Positions 34,927 through 45,600 of a stretch of 64,000 nucleotides of DNA are shown here, piece by piece (the first letter of the stretch is position 1; every line of letters begins with the position of its first letter). Origin of the DNA: Silene latifolia (lineage: Eukaryota > Streptophyta > Magnoliopsida > Caryophyllales > Caryophyllaceae); NCBI RefSeq assembly GCF_048544455.1, contig NC_133532.1, forward strand, positions 14,696,948 through 14,760,947, in the 5' to 3' direction. The notes beneath the pieces were generated by a model, which had not been told where the DNA came from, made no database searches, and worked only from the letters and a program-made list of their open reading frames with translations. Both the position numbers and the translations under genes were made by a program.

Positions 34927-35485
34927 GTTTGGTTAAAAGATATTTTAAAGCGGCATGGTCAGTATGAACAATAACTTTAGAACCAACAAGATAAGCTCTA
35001 AATTTGTCTAAGGAATAGACAACTGCAAGAAGCTCTTTCTCTGTAGTAGCATGGTTGATTTGTGCATCATCGAGAGTCTTGCTTGCATAGTAAATGGCAT
35101 GTAACACCTTGTCCTTTCGCTGCCCTAGAACAGCTCCAACTGCATAGTCACTGGCATCGCACATAATCTCAAAAGGAAGGCTCCAATCCGGTGATCGGAT
35201 TATGGGAGCTGAGATAAGAGCTTGTTTGATCATGTCAAAGGCTTGAATACACTTGTCAGTAAACACAAAAGGTGTATCTTTATGAAGAAGCTGAGTTAGA
35301 GGTTGAGCAATTTTAGAAAAATCCTTAATAAAGCAGCGATAGAACCCTGCATGACCAAGAAAATTACGCACACTTTTAACATTAACCGGGTACGGGAGTT
35401 GCTCAATTACCTCAACCTTAGCTTTGTCCACCTGAATACCCTTACCTGAAACCAAGTGACCGAGTACCACCCCTTCAGTAACCAT
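34927..35485 (-). pseudogene. Athila-like RNase H, truncated by the Retand insertion
   Basis: The RT thumb (VRNFLGHAGFYRCFIKDFSKI) runs into an RNase H starting IMCDASDYAVGAVLGQR, then YYASKTLDDAQINHATTEKE and HTDHAALKYLLTK, where it ends at the LTR edge. The frame is open for the whole 187 codons. Confidence 0.92.
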
Positions 35486-36050
35486 GAAGTGTCACTTCTC
35501 CCAGTTGAGAACAAGGTTGCTCTCCTCACAACGCTGCAAAACTTTAGTCAAGTTTCTCAAGCAAATATCAAAATCAGTACCATATACACTGAAATCATCC
35601 ATAAAGACTTCCATGATAGACTCTATGTAATCAGAAAATATGGCCATCATACAACGCTAAAAGGTAGCAGGAGCGTTACATAAACCAAAGGGCATCCTCC
35701 TATAAGCAAATATACCATATGGACATGTGAAAGTGGTCTTTTCCTGATCGTCAGGATGTATGGGTATCTGAAAGAAACCGGAGTAGCCATCTAGGTAACA
35801 AAAATAACTATGACACGCTAATCTCTCTAACATTTGGTCAATGTAAGGAAGTGGGAAATGGTCCTTTTTAGTGGCCGTGTTCAACTTCCTATAGTCAATG
35901 CACATCCTCCACCCTGTAACAAGTCTAGTAGCAATCAATTAATTCTTATCATTCTTTACTACTGTAGTACCTCCCTTCTTAGGTACAACTTGGACAGGAC
36001 TGACCCATTTAGAATCAGATATAGAGAAGATTATACCGGCATCAAGTAAT
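35486..36050 (-). pseudogene. Athila-like reverse transcriptase
   Basis: Motifs in order: WRMCIDYRKLNTATKKDHFPLP, YFCYLDGYSGFFQIPIHP, MPFGLCNAPATF, then VFMDDFSVYG (about 35585-35615). In-frame stops at the CAG-type codon after NAPATF (about 35656) and just before IATRLVTGW (about 35939) break the ORF. The catalytic pair is intact. Confidence 0.9.
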
Positions 36051-36650
36051 TTCTGTACCTCTTTTCTTACCACCTCCTGCATTGGAGGATTTAGTCGTCT
36101 CTGACCTTGTGCACTGGGCTTGTGGCCCTCTTCCAAATGAATACGATGCATACAAAAATCAGGACTAATACCTTTGAGATCATCAATGCTATACCCAATT
36201 GCCTTTTTATGAGTTCTCAAAACAGTCAACAAAGCAGATAGTTGACCTTCAGTTAGGCTAGCATTGACGATCACTGGGTTCATTTCACAGTCATCAAGAA
36301 ATTCATATTTGAGATGAGAGGGGAGAGGTTTTAATTCAGGTTTATTTACCTCAGTTACCTTAGGTGTGACACTTAAACTATATACCTGCTGATGTGGGCA
36401 TTCCTCTCCAGTTAGAAGCTTCTCAATCCGATGAACTTCTGGACTCCATGAACCCGTCTGATCAGCTGGATCCATGACCAGGGCAATCTCCAGAGGATCC
36501 CTGTCCAAGCACATAGGAAGACACTCATCAATAGTAAAATCAACAACATCTATACTATGACAAGTCTCTTCTATCATGCGGTTTTTCAATGCTTTTTCCA
36601 AGTTAAATATAATCGTATCATCCCCCACAGCTAAGGTCAATCTCCCTTGC

Positions 36651-37163
36651 CTAACATCTATGACCCCCCCAGATATGTAAGAACGGTCTGCCCAGGATGA
36701 TAGGGATTTGGTTGTCTTCAGCCATGTCCATGACAACAAAATCAACGGGGATGAAAAACTTCCCAATTCGAACGGGAACATCCTCTAACACCCCCAATGG
36801 GTGTTTAACAGTTCTATCGGCCATCTGCAGTGTCATATTAGTAACTGTCAACGGACCCATATTTTATTTCTTACAAATAGAATAAGGCATAACGCTGACG
36901 CTAGCTCCTAAATCACAAAGAGCTTTACTAATAGAGAGATGACCAATTTGACAAGAGATAGAAAAACTTCCTGGATCCTTTAATTTAGGTGGTGAGTTAA
37001 TTGGCAACATGGCACTGCACTTCTGAGTGTAAGCAATAGTTTCCACCGCGTCAAAGGATCTCTTCCTTGTCAAAATCTCCTTCATGAATTTCGCATAAGC
37101 CGGCACTTGAGTAATTAATTCAGTAAAAGGGACACTTACCTGTAGATTCTTCACGACCTCCAT
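36651..37163 (-). pseudogene. Athila-like aspartic protease
   Basis: Active-site motif ALCDLGASVSVMPYSI (DLGAS, as in Athila), followed after one stop near 36864 by FVVMDMAEDNQIPIILGRPFL. The sequence between protease and RT (35939-36651) is an open acidic linker. Confidence 0.9.
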
Positions 37164-37294
37164 AAACTTACCGAACTGCTTATCCAGCTTGGATTTTTGT
37201 TGTCGATGAGGAAAAGGTAGTGCAATAGTTATGGGCTCGGCTTGCTTGTCCTTAGAAACAACTTTTGAAACACCGTCAGCTGTCGAAGTGGATC

Positions 37295-37366
37295 CTCGAT
37301 CGAGTCGAGGGGTGACTCGATCGAAGCTGGTCGGATCCTCGATCGAGCCGGGCCGACTCGATCGAG
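37295..37366 (-). repeat. Palindrome array inside the Athila gag-protease region
   Basis: CTCGATCGAG or one-mismatch copies start at 37295, 37316, 37338 and 37357 (spacing 21, 22, 19 bp). The array lies within an open frame, where it would encode alternating arginine and isoleucine/serine residues. Confidence 0.9.
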
Positions 37367-38064
37367 GAACCTCTGCAGGTTGACTTCTTCGTCTTTTTTA
37401 CTTTTATCGTCAGCTCGTGTTTCAACTTCGTCAGGTTCTTTTTCATCATCACTAAGCTCCAAATTTCCCAATCCTTTGGGATGCATATAAGGGACTTCAT
37501 CAACAGTAATGGGCACTTCATTCTCAAGGCTTTACAGGTCGGGATTCGCATAAGAAGTACCGCTCCTCAACTGAATAACATTAGCTTGCTCGTGAGCTTG
37601 TTTACCTTGAGGAGGAAGACCTACGGCCAGTTTTGATGGGTTTTGAAGTGCCATTTGAGCCACTTGATTATCTAGCATCTTGTTATGGGCAATTAGCTCA
37701 GAAATTTGAGCCGCCTGTCACTGATCGACAAAGTTTGTTGCAAAAGATTGCGCAACTCTGCCATCTCATTGTTCGGAGCTTGTTGAGGAGTTTGCTGAGG
37801 AGGCTGCTGATATTGATTGTTAAACTGCTGGCCTCCTTGATTCTGCCTTTGATATCCCCCTTGTGGTTGACTGCCACAATTGTTGGGGGGATATAAGTAT
37901 TCTTTTGCGGTTGTGGCTGCTGCGGGTTTTGCACATTCTGACTAGACCATTGAAGGAACGGATGTTCCTTCGTTCTTTAATTGTAAAAGTTGGAGAAAGG
38001 TGTACCTTGCGCACCTTGTCTGTAAGCCTGAAAGGCATTAACCTGCTCTAATGTGCTCATACAA

Positions 38065-38106
38065 TCAGCTGCACTGTGACCATCTAAACCGCATATAGCA
38101 CAAGAC
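38065..38106 (-). other. Zinc knuckle of the Athila-like gag
   Basis: The minus strand encodes CAICGLDGHSAADC, spacing CX2CX4HX4C, the nucleic-acid binding knuckle near the end of gag. The local frame is otherwise broken. Confidence 0.85.
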
Positions 38107-38119
38107 TCCTCTACTTGCT

Positions 38120-39038
38120 GACTCATAGTATGAACTCTCTCCTTACTACCCAATGATTGGGTAGTCTTTATCTCAGCAATCTGGGCATAAATAGTCTTCA
38201 GTTGTGCCGTCAGGGCACTATCAACTCCAGTACCTCAAGTGCTTCCCCTAGGATTTCCATACCTGGCGCTATGGGTAGCAATCTGATCAATCAACTTCCA
38301 CGCGTCACCATCATTGGTGTTATCTTGAAACCTCCCATTAGCATAAGAATCCAAAAGGGCACGATGATCGTCAAACAACCCGTTATAAAACTGGTTGCAA
38401 AGAAACCACTTTGGGAAACCATGATGGGGAACTGATCGGACTAAACGTTTGAAGCGAGTCTAGGCTTCATTCAAATCTTCAGTAGCTCCTTGCTTGAAAC
38501 TGGTAATTTGATTTCTCAAAGCATTAGTCTTTTGCGGTGGGAAGTACCTCTTGTAGAGAGCAAGAGCCAAGGAATTCCAGTCTGTAACTCCCACAATATC
38601 CATGTCCATATCTCTCAACCACTCAGCAGCTCCATCTTTCAGAGAGAAAGGAAAGAGCACCTGCTTAACCTGATCTTGTGTCATCCGGTGTTAATGGAAT
38701 AGAAAAGAAGAGGTGACAAATTTCTCCATATGCGTCGCAGGATCCTCAGCAGCTGTCCCTCCAAACATATTTCGTTCCACCAAATTGATATACGATGGCC
38801 GAATCTCAAAAGTTCCATTGGTAGTAGTGGGTAGCTTAAATCCTTGAGGGATAGAAGCTAAGGTCGGCTCGGAGTGACTGACTAAAGTACGCATGATGGT
38901 AGTTTTGGGAATGTCAGTCGTGACTGGAATGTCAGGAATAGGAATGTCGTCCTCTTCCTCTTCGTAGGACCGATCGACTGTCTCTGTTGAGCTCGCCGTT
39001 TCGACGTCAAGTATACTCAAGTCTTCTACTTGACCCAC
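38120..39038 (-). pseudogene. Athila-like gag
   Basis: Starts at MGQVEDLSILD (39038). An acidic N-terminus is followed by the Athila gag signature FEIRPSYINLVERNMFGG and EDPATHMEKF, then, after a stop at 38691, VKQVLFPFSLKDGAAEWL and FPPQKTNALRNQITSF. The region 37230-38120 is a Gln/Pro-rich linker with several frame changes. Confidence 0.88.
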
Positions 39039-39249
39039 TTCTTGATTAAATTTCCAAATGCAGCGAAAAGTCTTTTCGGTTCGGGATCAAAAGGAATAAT
39101 CTCGGACCTATTAGACACTGGGCATAAACGGAACTAACAAGAAAAGTGTGAGAACGGTCTCAAGGAACCAGGTTCCCTGAGACAAAAAGACAAAATAAAC
39201 AGAAACAAACTAAACAATTGTTGCCTCCCAAGAACAACGGCGCCAAATT

Positions 39250-40443
39250 TGATGTGGCTAAAGTCGTATCACCAAACCAAAGTAAATCTATCTCAGGACT
39301 AACAAGAATAGCTAGCAGTAAGACAGGTATCGAATCCACAGGGAGGCGGTAAAAGCTAAATCTGTAAGTATTTAAACTGTCTAAAAGTAACCGATTTCTG
39401 GGGGTTTGTTTTGTTTTGATCTAATAAACTAATTGCAAGTAATTAAATGAAGGTTTTAACGATAATATTAAAGGTCTAGGACTTCCGGTTCACTAGGTCA
39501 ATTATTTGGAGATTATTAATCAATTGCTAAATCTATCAAGCTGTTTAAGGTCATAAGATCGGTCGACTCAATTATGCCCTTTAGATCGATTCTAACATGC
39601 GGCGCTATAATTAGATACAATCTATTTGATTATCGCAGCCTATATTAATTCTAACCTGGTCGGCGATAGGATCAATTCGCTACACTAATTAATAACTCAG
39701 GCCTCAAGTTAATTAACTAGAAGAAGTACAATAATCAAACAACAACTTAAGCGATATCAATAGCAATTAATCAATTTTCCCTTTTTAATTAACCTAGATC
39801 CCCTTCATCCTAGATGAGGAGATTAGCTACTCATAATGATAACAACAACAACAATGATTAAGAATGAAAACATGATTGAAAGCATGGAACAATAATTGAT
39901 GAACATAAAACGATGAACGATTAATTAATGAGGAAAGATTAGTACCGTCACAAGGAAGAAATTAGGGTTCTAAGAAAGTATCCAGCAGTATGAAAGTAAA
40001 TTAAAACGTAGTCTAACAATAAAACATGAGTTTCTAATTTATAACAAAAGATAATCGTTTTAGGAAAGTCCGGAAATAAGTCTGCCAGAGAGGATCCTCG
40101 ATCGAGCCATAGGTGACTCGATCGAGGACAGCTTGCTCGATCGAGTCAGAGGTGACTCGATCGAGGATCTTGCTTTACAGGCTATTTCTTCTCTTCTTTC
40201 TCTTTTAGCCTTCATGCTTCCTCGTTTCTCGTGTCGTGCTTCGTGTATTCTACTATGCCGTCTCCGCCATGCTAATCTTAGCTTGATCATACTCATAACG
40301 AGTCATTTCTGCATCAAAACACAAAATAGCGGCAGTATCGACAATTCATTGAAATAAGGCATATAAATGATATAATAGGCACGAAACGGTATGTAAAATG
40401 GTATAAAGGGAGCTATAAAAGTATATATAAAAGTGATACATCA
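39250..40443 (-). repeat. 5' LTR of the Athila-like element
   Basis: This 1194-bp LTR starts TGATGTGGC and ends ATACATCA. CTCGATCGAG copies at 40097, 40117, 40136 and 40156 (spacing 19-20 bp) lie near its transcriptional start side. The rest is AT-rich. Confidence 0.88.
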
Positions 40444-41791
40444 AACTTCGGGGACGAAGTTCTTTTTAAGGAGGGAAGACTGCAATACTACTGATTTTAT
40501 AGGCTCGTACTCGACCGAGTATGACCTACTCGGTCGAGTAGTATGTGTCGTGGAGTCTGTTTGGCTACTGCCGAGGAATACTCGGCCGAGTATGATGAAT
40601 ACTCGACCAAGTAGAGGATACTCGGCCGAGTATACTCTATACTCGACCGAGTATCCGACCCGTGAGTGATATTTCAGCGGTTTGATTCGGGAGTAATTAG
40701 AAGTTATATAACTTCGATAATCAGTTTCTAAACATCATTTTACAAAACCTAATCAAACGTACGACGCTCTAATCACTCCCAATCTCTCCTCTATGTATGT
40801 TTGGACTATCTTAGCAATCACATTCAATCCTTCATCCTTTCGTCGATAAGTCTCTATTCCCATGATTGTTGATGATTAATTTTAGGGTTTGTCTTTAATC
40901 ATGAATTGAGGGAAATGGGTTTTGCAGTTAGTGATTGAAATTATGTGACGATGTGGTATTTGTTATGCATTTGTATGGTTGATTGCAGCGTAAGCGGATT
41001 GCGAAAAGGTAGAGTTTCCTTACTCAGTTACTGTTAATTGATTTAAGATTGTGTTTGTATTGTAATTGTTGTTACCTGCTGATCATCGGAGTATGGGTGT
41101 TGTGGTGACGGCGGTGATGTGGTCGTGTTGTGACGGTTGTGGTATTGTGACAGCTGTGATGCTGTGGTGTGTGTGATTGTGGTGAAGTCACTTGCGGGAG
41201 TGACTTCACACCCTAATTCGCCCTCCGTGGAACCCGTCACGGGAGGGGATGTGCACATTAAGGGACAGGGATTGATAGTCGCTCGTTGATGAGCTGGACT
41301 TGGTGGGGATGGGTGCGGTCCCCCACCGTGAGTGGATTACATTGCGATGGGGTAATCCGGCAGGCTACACACTTCGGTGTGTAGTTAGTTACTGTGGAGG
41401 ATGATCAGTCGGTTACATTATTTGTTTGTCTTATCTTGATTGAATGGTACTGACCCCGTGTTGTTGTTTTGTAAAATCTGCGGTGATCCATTCGGGGATG
41501 GTGAGCAGATTATGACAGGTAATGCAAATGTTTAGCTATGGGGCAGTCATCACTTCGAGTCTAGCTTCCGCTGTTATGAGTTTAGCTGTCTTTGATTTCA
41601 GTTGTATTGAGTTCCTTACACTTTTATTTAGAATTGGGCTGAGATTATGTAATCGTTAAACTCTTTATACTTTAATAAAGTTGTTTTGGATTGTTACTTT
41701 TGATATACTAACATCGGACAACCGAGATGGTAACAGCCTCTCATGCTAGGGTAGTCCTTGGTAAGGTACCTTGGTATGAGGGGGTGTTACA
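40444..41791 (+). mobile_element. 3' end of an outer Tekay-like element 2
   Basis: Starts with ACTTCGGGGACGAAGT (40446-40461), a purine tract AAGGAGGGAAGAC (40468-40480), then a 3' LTR (40481-41791). Its coding part lies left of the Athila insertion, outside the window. It is related to element 1 but clearly diverged in its palindromes. Confidence 0.9.
40481..41791 (+). repeat. 3' LTR of Tekay-like element 2
   Basis: This 1311-bp LTR (TGCAATAC...GGTGTTACA) shares blocks with Tekay 1 LTRs: CGGTGATCCATTCGGGGATG, the ACTTGCGGGAGTGA block and the CCCTCCGTGGAACCC block. Palindromes of the form CTCGRCCGAG start at 40510, 40529, 40581, 40602, 40621 and 40642. Confidence 0.92.
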
Positions 41792-42615
41792 GGAATGATT
41801 AAAAGAGATAAACAAACACCAACAAAGGGATTCATTTGCTTTGATTCTCTTTCACTTTCCTGAATACCCTCAATCAAGCGCCTCCTAAGGCTATCTGGTA
41901 GCAGTTAATAAGATTACCTTGTAAAATAATCCAAAAATCAAAATGCAACCAGCCTAGTCAGTGGCGAGCCGACTAATTCACCGACAAATTTGTCGGAATA
42001 AAACTAAGGGTCACGTAAATAAATATTTTAATAGAATATAGAATAGAAATCAATCATATGCGAAGTATATTAAAAGTATACTTATCTTGTACAATTTGAA
42101 ATATCCTAAATTATTTAGGGTTTACGGAGTTTGTTTGAACCCGAATTCCAAACATAACAATTCAAAAGACAGATTGTACTAGAGCTATAGACCAAACAGT
42201 CAAAATAACCATGTGTAATTGTCTACCCAATTTATCAAAACAAACTTCCTAACCACAAAACAAAACACCAAACCTAAATTAGTCGTCAATCAAAACTAAG
42301 CAAGCAAAAAATGAACCACAATTTATACACCTTCCCATGATAATTATATCTCCCATATCCTTCAACACCATACACCTCTTATGTTCTCCTCTCATTCCCT
42401 TCTCCAACCAAACGCTCACCTTATCAAATATCAATCCAACACACACATAGTCACATACACAACACAAACACACACCTTATTATCCATTAACCAACAACAA
42501 ATACACACTACTCCACTAATCTATCAACTTCCTTAATTTATTCACTAAATTAATCGCGCTAATTCCTCTTCCTTCGATGTTCTCTTCGATTCTCGATGCT
42601 TCGCTGTAGATTTCT
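41792..42615 (+). promoter_or_regulatory. Upstream region and 5' UTR of the RSH1-like gene
   Basis: About 820 bp between the Tekay 2 LTR edge and the RSH1 start. It is AT-rich with no clear TATA box assignable by eye. The last 100 bp contain TCTTC/CTTCG pyrimidine-rich stretches typical of plant 5' UTRs. The promoter now lies directly beside a methylated-looking retrotransposon nest. Confidence 0.5.
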
Positions 42616-45600
42616 ATGGCGTCTTCTCCATCAACTCTCTCAGGTACTAATTCAATCATCTTCTTCGCAAATTCCGTAATCTTCTTGTTTTACTCGATTT
42701 TTTGAGGTTTTTTGGTCGATTATGCGAATTCTGTCGTAATTCTCGTAATTGAATGGTGATATATTGATATGTGTGTTGAATTGTTGAATTTTGTGTAGTT
42801 TCGGTTGAATGCGTGAGCGTTTGTAAGCTAAAACCATGGCGAGGAGGCGGCGGTGGTGGAGGAGGAGATTGTAGCGTGTATTCTTGTGCGTGGAAGGCGC
42901 CTAGGGTTCTTACTGGTTCTTTGGCGAGTACTACGCAGTGTTCGTTGTCGTCTTCGTCTTCGTTGTTCTCGAGTGGTCAGAGGATTAATCGGTATAGATA
43001 TGTAAGTGAACTTGTTTTATGACATTTTTAGGTGATGATATTGATTCTGATGCTAGGAAATGGTGTGGTTATAATGTTAGTTTTTCTTTTGGTTCAATTC
43101 GAAAGTTTTGTTGTAGTAATTGATTGTGAAAAATGTTGTAGTAATTCGAAAGTTTTGTTGTAGTAACTGTCTAACTGATTGAGAAAAAATGTTGTTTAAT
43201 AAAAATGAAATTGATATTTGAAATAGATGATTTAGGAGCGATAGTTGGAATATGATACTAGAATTGGGAAGGTGAATGGATACATAAGCATATTTGCCGG
43301 TAGTTAGTTAGAAGGTTGATGAACCTTTGTTTAGTTCTGAGTAAGATGGAAATGAAATTGATATTGAAATATAGTCCGTATGTTTTAGGAGTGATAGTTG
43401 GAATGTTATACTAGAATTGGGAAGCTTTAATGGGATATAGAAGCGTAGTTGCCGTAGTTAGTTAGAAGGTTGATGAAGATTTAGTTTCATTTGGAGTAGT
43501 ATTGTGAAGAATTCGGCATGTTGTTTGAGATTATTCCATTGTGTCATGATTGTGAGAATGTGACACGTTTATCATTTTTACCTACAAATCAACTCAGCTA
43601 GAAATGTAATATAGCCGATGCAAGGATTTGTTTGTTCTTTTGCTACGTATTGACGTTATTGGTGAAGGCAGAAAATTTAATTAGAAGTACCCATTGCTTT
43701 GGCTCACAATGAAGCTAGAAAACAACTATTGCCAAAAGTATAACCGAAAGAATGTGTAGTCCCTGAAGAGATACGGGAATTATGCAACAAAAGATACCTA
43801 ACAGGACACATTTCTATAATTGCTTGCCCTATTTTCTACTAACCAGGTCATGAAATTTAATGGTAAGAAATCTACTATGGAAACAAGACACCCTCACTGC
43901 TTTTTACATATAGGATCAACAATTAAAGAAGGAATAAATGCTTCCTTGTCCGAAGATAGTTATTCCTACGCACGGCACACTGCATGCTACTCTAAAGATT
44001 GCCATAAATGTTTATTCTACCTAGGATCATAGTCCGACAAAAGCCACTTACTTTCGATGGAGATTCAGATTTCCTAATGTGTTTCATCACCAATCCATAG
44101 TTAGTAGAATTGGTCTGGTGAGAGATGTCGTTAAATATTTAAAAGTAAAATCACTTGGACGATATTCAATATCCAAATTGTCAATTGAACGATATTCAAT
44201 ATCGAAAGTAAGACCTTATCTCATCTATCTTCTACTCATAAGAAGACCATTTCAAATGGAGATCCGATAAATGCCCGGTCAACTCGTAGATAATTTAGAC
44301 AGTGGCATTTTTTAATAAATGAAGACAACATCGGGCATGTGCTGAAAGACCAAACATTATTTCCCGAATGGAGCTATGTCTTCTAAGTTCTGTCTACGAA
44401 AGTATGAGAAAATGTTGTCCACTATTCAGCCGTGTGTTCACTTCTTGACTATGAAAAAATAGCCTGAAAATTTGTATCGGGCTATTTTTTCTTGATATTG
44501 TTCTATTATAGTATGAAATTTGCTAACAAAGGGCTTTACGTTTTTGTATCTCTACTTGTTAGAAACATAAATGTTTTGCACTTTTGTTATTTTTTGTTTA
44601 CTTCCATCCTTCTCTGTTTTTTTGCTTGCAGCCTCTTGCAAGTTGCTATGACTTTTATTATTCAATATAATGTTAGATTACACCGCTCCTGACTATGTGT
44701 TTGCTATTTTAACCAGAGATCGAGGGTTGGAGGCAGTGATTGGTTTGGAGATTTCTGCTTCAAGGATTTGGGTCAGATCTTTAGTTTTAGCTTGGAAGGT
44801 CTTAGTTCTAAAAGATGGAAATGCGAGTGTTCTTCATCTTCTGATTCAGGCTCTTTTGATGATATTTCGGCTGAATATTTGTGGGAGGTATGCATAAAAC
44901 ACAAACCAAATTTATATTAGTGATAACATTTCTTCGTCAAGGCATAGAGGTGATATGATTACATAGTGATTCGTTAGTCCGTAAACACACTTTGCTGGTG
45001 AGACCCTCAAAATTTCGCATTCCTTATTAATTTTTGAAATTGTTCTCTCAAAAGAAGTGATCGTCATGAAAGGAAAGAGTAAATACTAAATTACTAATTC
45101 ATGTTTGGCATTGATGTGGATCACGTAGAAGGATTGGAGTTTGCAGCGGAAAACCAAATAACAAAGAATAAGTTTGATAATTGATTAACGACCGTTAATA
45201 AATTAGCAAAGGAAAAAGATGAACCGTTTTTTGACTTTTGTGCAAACTCAACCAAGTTCTAAAGTTGAACAACCGTTCAAGGGGATTAAATTCTCAATTC
45301 AGTAATTCAAGTCTATACAAAATAATAAAAGAGAGTAGTATTTTATTACAATGCATAAAGGCTAAAGCCTTCCTTAAAGGAATAGCCTACTAGGATTAGG
45401 AAACTTAGAAATAACCTACTCGGCTTAAGAAAATAGTTTTTCACCTATTAGAGTTAGAAAACTAAAAATTAAACAAAGGAAAGAAATCTATCGTCTAAAA
45501 CCGTCCTGGACGCGCCCCAACAGTTCCTCGCGCCCACAATCTGGTTCCTCAGCCCAAATTCGTCTTCAGATCGCGACTCCTTTTCCATGCTGAGTTCACA

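Larger units (their letters stand above)
34927..40443 (-). mobile_element. Athila-like Ty3/gypsy element, right portion
   Basis: Minus-strand order from the right: 5' LTR (39250-40443), primer site TGGCGCCGTTG (39235-39245, tRNA-Asp type as in Athila), gag (38120-39038), zinc knuckle, protease, RT, RNase H cut off at 34927 by the Retand insertion. Integrase, env-like region and 3' LTR would lie left of the window. The LTR edges are TGATGT/ACATCA. Confidence 0.88.

Noticed and set aside
41955-41985. CAGTGGCGAGCC, resembling a hAT terminal repeat
   Set aside because: No partner end or 8-bp duplication nearby; a similar lone end at 60729 is also unpaired.
44454-44490. Perfect 11-bp stem AAAAAATAGCC...GGCTATTTTTT resembling a bacterial terminator
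   Set aside because: It lies in a plant intron (RSH1 intron 2) with no transcription unit ending there; likely a chance or MITE-derived hairpin.
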